Shown here: piece by piece, positions 1-12,062 of the stretch
Layout: each line of letters opens with the position of its first letter
Position numbering within the stretch: position 1 is the first letter of the stretch
Assembly: GCA_003254905.1 (NCBI GenBank)
Contig: QANU01070688.1
Coordinates: 61,534-125,533, forward strand
DNA from: Nissolia schottii
Lineage: Eukaryota > Streptophyta > Magnoliopsida > Fabales > Fabaceae
Direction: 5' to 3'
Length of the DNA stretch: 64,000 nt
The notes under the pieces: generated by a model
Seen by the model: only the letters and a program-made list of their open reading frames with translations
Told to the model about the DNA's origin: nothing
The model's database searches: none
Translations under genes and position numbers: made by a program

Positions 1-630
1 TAAGTAACTAATCAGCGTGCCAATCAATTATGATTGTATGGTAGAGAGAGAAAGACGCAAATTACTGGTAACCAACACAAGTAATGGAGAAGGGTCCTTC
101 ACGTTGCAATGTCTGTCTTTCTCATAACAGGACCCTCTTGTTCTTAATAGAAAAGTGGAGCATCCAAATTCAAATTTATGTTTACAACTAAGAAAATTTG
201 AGACAAGTTCACCCACAAAGTATAACCGATTGGTACAATGGTTAGTTTCAATATTTATTGTGAAATTATTTTCATTAACCACTTATCAGCTAACTACAGA
301 GTAGACCATTTGGCTAATTAAACTTTAGTTTTGGTTATGAGTGGTACTAATAAAAACCTATTTTACCTTAGAATCCACCTTAAGATATGCCCAAACACAT
401 AAACTACTATTGATTTTGATGAATTACAGAAAGTGCACCAATTGTATAATTATGAGACACAGTTCCATTGATTCATGTTTCCACTCAAAGATAGTTCAAC
501 CCATCTGGAATTAGGAGTAGCTAAAAGAGAAGCATGTATCATTTGCCGAATCACATACACATACACTACATTGTGATAAACAAGGGTATTAAAGAAAGAA
601 ATTTTTATTTTTGTGTTAGAACCCAAACAC
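1..630. other. Intronic sequence with no recognised gene
   Basis: This is AT-rich sequence between the left edge and a hAT element. The last visible TEX2-like exon ends at 2787 with a clear GT donor on the minus strand, and no terminal exon of that gene could be found below it. The stretch is therefore inferred to lie inside the gene's last large intron. Small open frames here have no recognisable domain. Confidence 0.5.
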
Positions 631-1736
631 TAGGGATGGCAACAGGTCAGGCTACTTGTCAGGGCCCCAGGCTATTACGAAAGTCTGTTAGGTTTGTCAG
701 ACCGGCCTGTTTATAAATATGTTCAAATAGGTTTACTACAAAAATAAACTTACATTACCTTCATAAGACTCAAACTAGAGACATCCACCGTACCAAGGCA
801 ATGCCTTAACCACTAGACTAGCATCACTTTTGTAACATTTTATGCAATCATATTTATTAATATAATTTTATTGTTTTAATTTTTCTTTTTAAACAAACCC
901 TAAATTAAACTCAAGTTATGAGTTTTGATCTTCACAGACTTTGGAACCATTTGGTTTAGGAATCAAATTAATCAAATGCCTTACAACTAAAATGGAATGA
1001 TTTCAAAATCAAATCAATTCTTATTTTAACTCTTCATGAAATTCATTTGTCAATTCATATTCTCATGACTTTCCCCAATTAAATAATTTTTCATTTATAA
1101 ATAAAATGGATTCCCCAATTTTGGAAATGAATCCTATCAATTAGATTTTACCTTAAGTATGATCTTTAACCATTAATTATTTGTTGTTTATGTCATGTAT
1201 GGAGCATACCTCATTAATTAATGGTGAGAGATCACATATGACAATATATGACGAGAAATCTAATTGAGAGGTTCTATTTTAAATTTTAGTGACATTAATT
1301 ATGTTCCCAATTATGTATTGTGTGTTGAGAATAATTCCTGTTTAGTTGGTATTTGGATATTATTGGTCTTGTATGTTTCGGACATAGATCTTGTAAGGTA
1401 TTTAGATATTATTGGTCCTGTGTGTTTTGGGCTTAGATCTGGAAGGATGGTTGATTATTGTTGATGAATGTTGTTTTATTGACTGTGTAACAGGCTACAG
1501 TAACAGGCTGCAGTAACAGGCCACAATAACAGGCTGTTGGAACAGACCAGATAACAAATTTTTTATAATAAAAAATATACACAGGTAGGCCTATTAGGCT
1601 CCAGGCCAAACCTCCCAAACAGGCCAGGCCAAGCTAAAAAAATAGCCGATGACAGTTAGTAGGCCAGGCCCAGGCCAAAAACTAACGAGACAAGTCTGGC
1701 CTGTTAAGGGTCTGACCTAGCCTGTTCCCATCCCTA
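631..1736. mobile_element. Non-autonomous hAT-superfamily DNA transposon
   Basis: The left end reads TAGGGATGGCAACAGG and the reverse complement of the right end reads TAGGGATGGGAACAGG, 15 of 16 matching. The element is flanked by a perfect 8-bp target duplication, CCAAACAC (623-630 and 1737-1744), the length hAT transposases make. The subterminal regions repeat CAGGCC-like words. Near 776-830 there is a tRNA-like stretch on the minus strand (TAGTCTAGTGGTTA). No transposase is encoded, so it would have depended on a partner. The intact duplication suggests fairly recent insertion into the TEX2-like intron. Family assignment rests on the termini and the duplication length. Confidence 0.88.
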
Positions 1737-1809
1737 CCAAACACAAAAGGTAAACAGTAGTACAGCCCAGATTCTAAGGCCACATACAAGAAAGGTACAT
1801 AATAAGAGA

Positions 1810-2496
1810 TGAGAAATGTTGTGTATAACCCAAAATCTGTCAAATATTGTACAACCCACTCTTACTAATGTGTTCTTTTTTTTTTTTCTTGTTCTCTTTT
1901 TTTTCTCTTTTCTTCCTCAATCTCCCATCATTTTTTTCGTTTCCATCTTATTCTTTATGAATCCAAAAGTTTTCATTTTCGTTTCCATCATATTTGTTGT
2001 TTTTGGTTTTTCAAATGTTTATGCATGTGTGTAGAAAAATTTGTGCACGCTTGTTCAAAAGTTTGTGTATGTCTGGTTGGTCAAAAGTTTGTGCATGTGT
2101 ATACAAAAGTTTGTGCATTCTTATTTAAAAGTCTATGCATGTGAACACAAGTTTTCTTCTTCGTCTTCGTTTACGTTTCCGTCATATTTTTTGTTTCTAG
2201 TTATTGAAAAGTTTGTGCATGTCAGTTCAAAGTTTGTGCATATGCTTTAAAAAGTTTGAGCATAGTAGAGAGTGGGTGGGAGATGGAGAAAGAGTGCAAC
2301 AGTTACTTTTAACAATTTAATACACCGCAGATCTAGTTTGATTTGATTTTGTATTTGAAAAAGTTTATGCATGTGTGTAGAAAAAGTTTGTGAACATATA
2401 TGGAAAAGTTTGTGCATTCGGTGTCACTATGTAGATCATGGGTTGGTAGCATGGTTGGCAGCATTTAGGTTGTACATCTAGCATTACTCATTACTC
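1810..2496. mobile_element. MITE-like element with terminal inverted repeats
   Basis: The left end (TGAGAAATGTTGTGTATAAC) and the reverse complement of the right end (GAGTAATGCTAGATGTACAA) are related imperfect inverted repeats. The identical 8-mer ATAAGAGA flanks both sides (1802-1809 and 2497-2504) and could be the target duplication. There is no coding capacity. The interior is a degenerate minisatellite. The superfamily is unclear; 8 bp would fit hAT. It lies about 70 bp from the larger hAT element in the same intron. Confidence 0.6.
2033..2420 (+). repeat. Degenerate minisatellite, AAAAGTTTGTGCATGT-type unit
   Basis: About a dozen imperfect copies of a 20-30 bp unit with the core AAAAGTTTGTGCATG, in a T-rich background inside the inverted-repeat element. 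Copies vary in length and are interrupted near 2140-2200 and 2260-2350. Small open frames over it merely translate the repeat. Confidence 0.7.
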
Positions 2497-2786
2497 ATAA
2501 GAGAAAACTTGGGCACTTGAAGGGAAGTCCACATAAATGGACAGAAGGAGAAAAAAAAAGATATTTTAATTGAGTTGTTTCCAAAAGATTTATTGTATTG
2601 CATATGATTACTGACACTGATGATATATGTAAAATATTCCGAAATATTTTAAAAAGACACGGGAATGAAAAAAATACATGAAACTAAAAAAAAAAAAAAA
2701 AAACACTGAAAAATGAAGGAAACAGCCATCCTTTGCTTGAATTCTTTCATGAAGTTATAAATCAAATGTAAGGAGAGCTATCATAC

Positions 2787-5700
2787 CTTTATCTTATTGA
2801 CCAGGAATGAAAAAATCTGCCCACTAGTTATCTTATGTTCTCCAACAGACGACCCCAGGTTGAAATCTATATCTGGCATTGATGTGAAGCCATACCACAA
2901 TTGATCAGAGGGAGGTGGCTTTATATGCAAACGCAATGTCCCTCTGAGGGATTCTACCCTTATTGCCAAAGTGATCGGAACCTTTTGATAAGAAATAATC
3001 TGTTACTTTGAGAATAAAACAGCTTTGGCTGTTCATAAATTGATGATAAATTAACAAAAACATGCACAAAAATGTGTCTATGTGAATGAATCAAAATGAA
3101 GATGCTCAAGGACAACATTTGCAATATTCAGCACCTAATCAATGGCATTGTATATTATCAAAAATCCAGAAAGAGGTTATGCATGTACAGACATGAAGAA
3201 CAGAATAAATGAAAGTAAAGATAACATTAGGAATCATAGGCAAAAGATTTACTTTATGTAATGAGAAGATGGTGGATTAATATTAATGAATGTTTCTCTA
3301 CTGAAGTAGCATGTGATTCAAAAATAGCTCTTGAAGGTTCTGTAGTTTCACAGGCATTGTTAGACCTAAAACCATGACACGTATCTGCAAAACTTTTCCT
3401 TTCGTCCTACCAAAACATTAAACTAGGCTACCCATAAAGTGGTCTTATGATTCAGGGGACAAGCTCACATCGTCATACTGAGAGAAAACTGCTTATCTTA
3501 TATACAAGGAATTTTGTTTGAGTAAATCTTACTTCTGCTTCCATCAAGTGTTGGTACATATATCTCTCTTGAATTTCTTGATAACTAAAGAACATACCAT
3601 TTTTACCAGGAAAAGAAAAGTCCAGACAACAGCTTAATATGACCACACCACACTACTGAAGTAGCGGAAGTCCAATAATGAGAAAAAGGGGGCGGAAAAA
3701 GTGTAGCTGGAAGAAGCAACCAATGGAATAAAGCGGGGAAAACAAAAAGAGGGTACCTGTGAAACCTGTTTGGCAAGAGAATTTAATATAGTTTTCCATC
3801 TTGATCCATGAGTTGAGGAAGATATAATGCTCTTAAAGCTCTTAGCCACATCTGCTTAGGGAAAAACAAGATACAAATTGAGATTACCAATCTATGTAAC
3901 ACACTATCTACATGTGAAAGCTATTTATACTACCTCCTCCATGTTTTGGAAATTTACTATTTGTGGAGAGAAGCAGAAGAAACAGCCTAGGTGTCCTCTC
4001 GGAAAACAGAGAGGAGGGGGAGGGGGGACTAAAATGAAATCGACACAATATCCTTGTCATTGTTGTAATTGGAAGAACTTATAAACTCTTAGAAAAGCAC
4101 CATAGGTGGATATATTATATGATTGGTAGTCCCTGCTCCAACCTCTATATCTACCTGTAAATAAAAGTGTGAAAACTACAGAAAGATTGGGTGTGCAGAC
4201 ACTAATGGAGACCTTAGGTAGCAAATGCATCGGACAACCACTGAGACAACCAAGTTCAAGTAGATTTTCAGGAAGAGTAGAACATAAATAGTTGAATTTG
4301 ACAGAAGTCAAAGAGAAAGTTCGTGAATAGAAAATGGATAAGCAATTTGATCTGATATGAATCACATAGAAAATGCATAAATGATTGGATTTGATAGGAA
4401 TTATGTACAAACCAGTGTTCAAATCACTATCTTCTTTTTGATCTTGTAAATCGTTCTTTCTTTCTTCAAGATTCAATTGCTTGCCTAAATACTCAAAATC
4501 TTCAAGAAGATCTGATGGGACAGCTCCAATATTGCTTGGCTCTGCATGTGAATCCTCTGTTTCTCTAAGGAGTTCAAGTTCACCAACTTCAAGCCTTGTT
4601 TCAATCCCTACTACTGCACCTCCAGAATATTCGATGTCAACTTCAAAGGCCCATACCTCACTCAGTTCCATAGGAAGAACCCTCATACCAGTGATACAAG
4701 GTGGAAAATTCCCAGTATTGACGTCGGTACAGATGACTTCACCAATATAACTGGGAGTCCTCATATTGGACAATGTTTTCTGTAAAATAGAAAAGGAAAC
4801 GATAGAAACAAAACAAACATAATTAATCATAGAAAAGGAAAAGATAGAAACAAAAGAAACATAATTAATCTCATAGAAACCACAATGAAGTGAACTTTAT
4901 CTATAGGGAGTTCTTAGTAAACAACAGAAGATACCAACAGTTAATTCATTACAACCATAAAGGAATTGCTGCACAAAGATGAGAGTTCTCAAAAATAATC
5001 TCCCTTTCAATTCAAACCATTTTTTGGAATGAACTCTATCTTTCATTCACCAAATTCAAAACTCTGAAATGGCATATCTGCCTTTTGATCTGAATGGTAT
5101 ACAGCGAAATATCAAACCTACCATTTCCATTTTATTTAAAATAACAAATTTACTCTATAGAGACATTTAGACAGGATGGTACCTTCTAGTCTTAATGTAT
5201 TAACCATAACAAAGTTCGGATCTTATCTGTAAACTTGAGTTTTTGGAGCAACAAGCAATGGAAAAGGTTACTAAAAAGATATGTCTTTTATCATGTTTCC
5301 AGCAAGAACAAACAAATATTCTACATATGAATAACTAACATAGATAATTGCGGGAAATTCATGCCTAAGCACAGTGATAGCCATCTTTACAAAACAAACG
5401 TAAATTGAACAAACACACACATCCAATGGGAAAAGCTTAAACCTGAATCCTTGATTGCATGGATCTCTTCAACTCTGTGTTGCCTTTGACATCAAAAAAG
5501 AGTCGGGAAATCAATAAATTCCAACATAATGTTCCCTCATCAATACCAAACTTCTCATCAGCTTCCGCATCAGAATTGACAGAGCGATGGCTCTGACTTC
5601 CTGAATTAGAAGACATTGAAGGTAATGGTAAAGCATCATCTACCAAGGAACTCTTAAGACATTTTCCTGTTGAAGCAGTTTTCATCATGCCAGTGGCCAA

Positions 5701-7955
5701 AACCGCATCTTGGCAAGCACGAAGCTTCTCAGTGTTCTTTTTTTCTTCGTAGCCTGACAATGAAGCCCAACTTGATTTATGTTCCAAACTAACTCGGGAA
5801 GCCCTTTTAGCAAACTTTTTCAAATATTGACGAACCTTCGAGGAAGCACCATCAGGCTTACTAGATCTTTCTATTGCCTCAACACTTGACCCTACCGATG
5901 GTTTCACAAAAGAATGAAATACAGAATTTAACGATGACAGGTAATTACGAAACTCTTCGTTCAACTGGGCGAACCATTTGGTTTTTTCATTTTGATCACA
6001 TGAAGCCAGATGAAGAGCTTTACACCATGCTTCTTTCTCCCATGAAGTTTCAAGATATATGTAAAGAGTTTTACTTCCATAATATATTGCAGAGGTATTA
6101 CTTTCCAATTTGATGGGGAACCTTTTTGCCCTGTAAGATTCATCATCAATCAAATAAGAACTTGAAGCACCTAATTTCCTCAACGAATGATCAATAGCTA
6201 CAATAAAATTTAATCTATCCTCATTATTTGACCTATGATACCCAAAATTCAAGTTATCACAAGATACCTTTTTCTAAGCATGCAAAACACAAAGGAATAA
6301 GATTTCTCCATGTTGATCTTATCTGGAAAATTCAGGTAAAAAAAAAAAACGTTTTTACCATTTCCTAAGCTGTGCAAATCACATGTTGAATCAAAATAGT
6401 ATGCACCTCAACATGTTTTCCTTTGAAAGGAACAAAAAGAAATTATACAAGAGGAACCGTGATTCTAGCATAATCAATATAGGGTCAGTTTTCTGCAAAT
6501 TGCAATACTTCACAACGATGATAAGGGTTTCATATGGATGATAGCTTGGCATTCTACAAAATTCTATATCAGCTAGGCATCAGGTTTAGTCAAGAGAAAA
6601 AGTGGTGGTGATAGGAGTGGTAAACATAAGGGAGGTAGCATGTAAAAAATAAGGGAAACCGGAAGATTGGGTACTCTCCGTCCACTTATTGGGAACATGT
6701 GCAGTCTTGAAAATATGGTTAAAGTCAGTGGACCCAAATAATATAATACCACCACATTCAAGTGACTAACAGTCTACCAGATCACATTACCATTTTCTTG
6801 AAGAAAGGCCTGATGCTGACACAGCCTGAACTGTGCAACCCTTGAGTTCAATCGTTCTCTGAGAACCATCAAGCTCTCTCAGAACAAGCGATTGGCCTTT
6901 GATTTGCCCATACATTTTAACAGGGGAAACCTCCAAGAGCTCCTTCTTTCTTTTTTGCTCTTTTGGTGGTTTGTCCGGCCGGACTCTTGAAACTTTTTCT
7001 GATTCTAGAACCCAAACCACACCCTGCAATGAAAAGCAAATGAGATAAAGAGTTTGAATCCCTGCAATGAAAAGCAAAAGAGATAGAGAGTTTGAAAAAG
7101 AAAAGTGAAAAAAAAAATAAAAGATTAAGAAGGCAGATGTGCCATTTTCTGATTCTTGAGAGACCAATGACTATACACGCATATAAGTCTCTCAAAATTA
7201 AAAGTAACCCTTCTCGAAGCGAAGCATTTGAATTGGAACATAAAAAACTAAAAACCTAACAGAGAACAAACATTTTGAAACAGTTTTTCCGAATTTTTCA
7301 AATAGTTTTCTATTTTTGCATTCAAATCATAGTAATAAATTCTGTAATAATCAGTATACAAGCCATAAATTCATAACTAGCTCTATTTTCATGCTCTCAA
7401 CCTTGGAGGAACTCTAAATTCACTTCCTTTTTGCAATTCCGCCATAACGAACGTAGCAAATCAAGCGATAACTGCTTCCTATGTACCCGTTTGCCTCCTG
7501 TGACGGAGGCAATGCTCCCGTTGATCACAATCTTGTTCACAGTTCACACGAACCAGATTGCAATTAGTCAAAATCACACGCGAAAAGAAGCTGAAAATCA
7601 TACATTGCATCTTACCCAATGCATCAAAAGCTTCATTTTATTAAGAGAAAAGCGATAGTCACTAGCATTAATAATTAACAAGACCAATCAATTTCTCAAG
7701 CCACAGACCACAAAGTTGAAAAAAAGAAAGGAAGGAGAAAGATTTGAGCTTGACCTGCTTTTTAAAGGCGAAATCCAGAGACTGGAGAGGATCGAGTTCC
7801 GCAGCAGGGGTTTGAGAAGAGACTCTGGCTTCGTCACTCTTGGCCTTGGAACGCAGTCGTTTCAGGATCCAGAACAGTCCCAGGGCTTCGGCGGCAATAA
7901 CCGCCACCACGCCGAGACAGAAACCCAGCAGGATCAGACACGAGACCCACACCAT
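2787..7955 (-). CDS. TEX2-like protein with PH-like and SMP lipid-binding domains (3' end outside window)
   Basis: Six exons join in frame: 7955-7755, 7023-6791, 6130-5443, 4779-4413, 3851-3757 and 2981-2787, all with GT/AG borders, giving 593 codons. Residues about 4-32 form a hydrophobic membrane anchor (begins MVWVSCLILLGFCLGVVAVI). Exons 2-3 encode a PH-like region, including LYIYLETSWEKEAWCKAL. Exons 3-6 encode the SMP/DUF2404 region, with CWNLLISRLFFDV, SYIGEVICTDVNTGNFPP and later WYGFTSMPDIDF. SMP domains carry lipids between membranes at ER contact sites; the yeast Nvj2/animal TEX2 family is the model. The terminal exon, which in Arabidopsis relatives follows HKITSGQI, is not seen and probably lies left of the window. 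The start is the first Met before the anchor. No break was seen. Confidence 0.9.
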
Positions 7956-9479
7956 TTTGAATTGATTTGAAGTGAAGTGGAAATGAAAAAGAGAGAGACA
8001 GAGAGAAAGGGAGGGGGAGGCTGGAAGGCGAAGAATGAATCAGTGGGTTCTTTTCTTTCTTTTCCTTTTTGGTGAAGGAGACAGACAAGGGGGGAAGGAA
8101 GCGCGTTGATGTGAAGGGTCAAGCATAGTAACGGTCTCACTCAGTCATTCCATTTCTCATTAAATTCTATTTTTTAAAAATCTCAGAATTATGATCCTCC
8201 TCTAAATACTCCTCTTATAAAGTCACTGTCTGTGTGATCTTAAAAGTAAGAAAATGAGAAGACGAATTTAACGTGTATAATGCATTTCATGGACAATAAA
8301 GGATAACTCTCTTATAAAAGTATGTATGTAAGCATGTATGTATTTATTTCTTTATGTTCACGGTTATGTTTATGTTTAACTCCTTGTGTGCAAATTATAC
8401 GTTTCTTCTCTTCGTGTGATAGATTATGATCATTTATTTGTTCATTTATGTATCGACTAGATTATAACCCGCGCGATGCGCGGCGGGGATATAAAACATG
8501 CTAATATATAGACATGCAGATTATTGTACTATTTAGTACTAATCATAATAATACTAATATAAAAAACTTGATATCATATTAATGAATAGATCACAACATG
8601 AATTAAAATGACAATTATATCACCTAATGAAGTTTACATATTAAAGTATTGATATATAAACTTATTATTACAATACCAGATATATAAACTTATTATTACA
8701 GTACCAGATATATATAAAAGTTATAGCTAACAACAATATAGAGATTTTGGTGCGTATACAATGACTTGCAATTTTCATTGTGACAGAGCAAACTTGTGTT
8801 AAATCTTCTAATAGTCGCAAGCCTGATCTGAGTTGAAAAAACAAACATAAATAACATTCTATTAAATTGTAACTATAAATGAATACACACAATTATTGAT
8901 GAAGTATTATGGGAAATTTAGATAAAAATTATACCTTGATAACCTTCTCTGTTTGTCGATGATGCATCAGAGATTCAATAAAATGATAGTGTACACTTTT
9001 TCAAGATAGTCGTGCATAGCAATTAAAAATATCAAATTTAAAAAATGCCAATCTAGAGGAATCAATGTTAATTGTTTAATTTGATTTACTAAATGTGGTA
9101 ACATTTCACCAAATTTGACTATTTTTTTATTTGAGATTTTTCATGGTACAGTCTATGTATTAAAATATGTTGGAAAATGTGATGATACTTTTAGGTTTAT
9201 AAGATGGTTATTTATGTTAATAATACAAAGTGAAAATGAAGGCAAAGATAAAAAATACTAATTTTAATAAGTATTATGATTTTTTACAATTTCACACGTC
9301 TTATAATGATTTAAATTGACTCTTGTATAAAACTGCTAATTTTGAAAATAATTTTACAAATTATTTATTTGGAGAATTTGTTATTTTAATTGTTTTATTT
9401 TGGTTAAAAATTCGAGATGTATAATTTCAATTTATCCCCTTTGTTACTTTAAATCCAATAAATTATCCCATTTTCCCCC
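7956..9479. other. Intergenic: TEX2-like 5' flank and Helitron end
   Basis: Positions 7956 to about 8150 are the purine/pyrimidine-rich 5' leader and proximal promoter of the TEX2-like gene. The rest is AT-rich with no supported gene. A Helitron-like terminus lies at 8457-8487. Its other end could not be fixed, but AT-rich sequence up to about 9400 could belong to it. Confidence 0.5.
8457..8487 (-). mobile_element. Helitron 3' terminus (other end not resolved)
   Basis: On the minus strand a GC-rich hairpin (stem CCGCGC/GCGCGG at 8469-8474 and 8478-8483, 3-nt loop) is followed by GGTTATAAT and then CTAG, with T as the next host base. A short hairpin about 10 nt before CTRR, inserted between A and T, is the standard Helitron 3' end. 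The element would run to higher coordinates from here. I did not find a convincing TC 5' end. Confidence 0.65.
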
Positions 9480-11290
9480 AACCTTCCAGATTCTTCTTCT
9501 TCTGTTCTCCACCCCCAAACCCCACACAATCTACCACCCAAATCCTCACCTCTCAGTGTTACCCCCATTTTCCTTCTTGTTTATCTTCTTCCTCATCTCT
9601 CTTGAGCTCCTCGGTCCGTTCTCTCTGTCTCTCTCTCTCTCGCATCCACAAACGTGAGTCTCTCTAGAACGCTTCTCTCTCCAGCGCGGTCTCAATGACA
9701 TTGGATTCTGTTGGGTATTCCCTCTCTGAATCAAAGCTTTAAGGATTTGTTTGAAAAGGTATATTTTTAAGCTAAATTCATCTTGATATCTGATGGGTTC
9801 TCATTAGGGTTTTGTAGTTTTGGGGATTTTATTGGGTTTTTGGTGTAGGATTTGCAATATGAAATTTTGATATTCAATTGCATGTTAATTGGGGGTTTCG
9901 AAGTAAATCATAAGTCGATTAAAGTCCTGAATTGGCCTTATATGTGTTGATGTTGTTAGGTGCTAGTGTTTTAGTTTCTTCTTCAACTCATGCTTCTTTT
10001 CTATGAACTTGATGTAGGGTTTAAATTGATATTTTTCAACCTCAGCATCCAATTAGTCCATGTGGAAAAGCCAAGAAGGTGGCAGAAGATATGATCCCTG
10101 ATTTTCTGAAAATTTAAAGATGGCATTAATGCTAATCTGATGAGATCCATATATCTGCGATAGAATTTTGACCAAGACAGTGATGCATGCTTGATATGTA
10201 TTTAGTCGAACCAATAACTAATAGTTGGCCTTGTTGATAAGTATATTGCATGATGCATTGAATTATATACTATAATAATTTTTGTTGTGGTTGAGGCTTC
10301 CCTTGATATGGATTCTTGGATAATGATGTCATGGATTGTTTTCCCCACATATTCAGATATGCTATAATTATTGGTTAATGATAATTTATGTATTTGCTGT
10401 TTAATTCTTGTGTTGTTTAATTGCAAGAAGAATGTGGGCGGGGGGGGTTACTTGGTTAATTGTGTAAGAGTTGTAATATAATTTTGGTGTGAATCGTATG
10501 TCAATTGGAGAGACCAACTTTTTAGGGTTTGTCACGAAACCCAAGGGTTGTTAAAGTTTTGAAATTGGAGCTAGGTGTGTTGATATTTCTATTCCCATTC
10601 AATTTTTTTCTGCTTTTAATGACAATTTTCTCTGGAGGTGAAGGAATAGATATTTGACTTGCACTTAATTCAATTGGTGTAGTTTGAAGCAGCATAACAA
10701 TGAACTTAAAGAATCGTGCTAAAGCAATCTACCATGAAATGTGGGAGGGCATGTATATGTGCATGTCTCATTTGATGAAAGCGAACCTGAGTAAAGGTAT
10801 ATATACATGTACTTTTCATGGTCTTCTAATTAATTATTCAATTATGCATAACTGTAGCTTTCCTTGATTTCTAACCATGGGATTAATGTCGTTATGCTTT
10901 TTGCAATGGACATAATTTTTCATGTTTGTCCAGGCATTTTTATTTATTGAATTTTTGTTACTGTTGAGGCTTTACTTAGTTCACTTTCATCAAACATAAG
11001 ATGTGAAATTGTCTATGATTAGATATATGTGATGAATTCTCCATTTTGATATAATTGTGGTGCTGGTACTTGTTTAGTCACCCTTATATCGAAGTTAGAA
11101 GTCAAGAGGATTCACTAATGGTATTGTTAATGAGAATAATCTTTGTTGCTTGTATGTTGAGATGTTTCCTTGATCTTTTTATAGAGTATAAGCGAATCCA
11201 TGAAAGATCTCAGATTGTAAAAAGACTTTTTAGTTGAGGAAATTCAACCGTAATTGGGAACTCCTCTTCATTATGTTCTTGGTAAGCTCA
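9480..11290 (+). ncRNA. Possible spliced non-coding transcript
   Basis: Positions 9480-9760 look like a plant 5' leader: long CT-rich tracts (9620-9640) followed by a plausible donor at AAAAGgtatat (9759). Exon-like blocks with AG/GT borders follow near 10045-10078, 10692-10797 and 11232-11281. None carries a recognisable protein; the third could encode only a short peptide starting MNLKNRAKAIYHEMW. It points towards the DUF789 gene. It may be a lncRNA, a long 5' UTR of a lost gene, or chance. Splice sites were judged by eye. Confidence 0.25.
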
Positions 11291-12062
11291 AAGTTTCCTA
11301 CTCTATGTTTAATTTTGGCATGTTATTGTTCAGTAAAAGAGCAAAATGATGCAACATTTAATTGATTTTATTGAGGTTTCATCACATGGTTTTGCTTCAA
11401 AAGTGTTTAACTTGCCCTAGATACATTTAAATTGAAACCAACATGTTTATTTATTTATGACTTATATATGCTCTTGATTGTGACTTTTATGCAATTTTTG
11501 ATTCCATGTTCTATTGAGGAGTGCTCCTTATTATAATCCCATATAAGACAACTTGCACTCNTATAGGGCTCTGTTTGAGTCCAAAAACCAGTAACAACTG
11601 AACGGGAAGCCAATAATGTCACTTGCTTATTGGCAAGTACCATAGAAAATGAACCATAAAACAAAATACCATCTATGTTTCCCATCTAACAAAGTCATAT
11701 AACAGTACTTCCTACTATAAAATAATAATAATAATAATAAAAAATGCACGAAAAAACTATAGTACAAAAAAGAGATAATAGTTTAGTCAAACTCCAAACT
11801 TCTATATACTTCTTTCTACAAAAGAGCATAAAGAAAAAAACGAGAGATTGGGAGGAAAAAGAACTCACAATACCCCCACAAAGAAGAAAACTATACATTG
11901 CTTAGGGCCATACATCCATTATTTTTTTTTGGACATATAGCGCCTAAGATTCTGAATGCTATTCAGAATTTTGCACCTCTGGGGGTAAAACCTTTGTGAT
12001 GCCGGGGTCAGATTGCCAAACTAAACAAAAGGAGGGCAGTCAGTTGTCAGCGACGCCGCAAC
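11291..12062. other. Intergenic, including likely DUF789 3' UTR
   Basis: AT-rich, with one ambiguous base at 11561. The part nearest 12062 should hold the 3' UTR of the minus-strand DUF789 gene. A minus-strand open frame at 11455-11685 has no known domain and spans the N, so it is not called. Confidence 0.45.

Noticed and set aside
776-830. tRNA-like stretch on the minus strand (TAGTCTAGTGGTTA)
   Set aside because: It lies within the hAT element and does not fold as a tRNA; such stretches are common in plant transposons.
4481-4750. Plus-strand Ser/Thr-rich frame
   Set aside because: It is antisense to TEX2-like exon 4, which joins its neighbours in frame.
9480-11290. Known microRNA precursor
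   Set aside because: I looked for conserved plant miRNA words by eye and found none.
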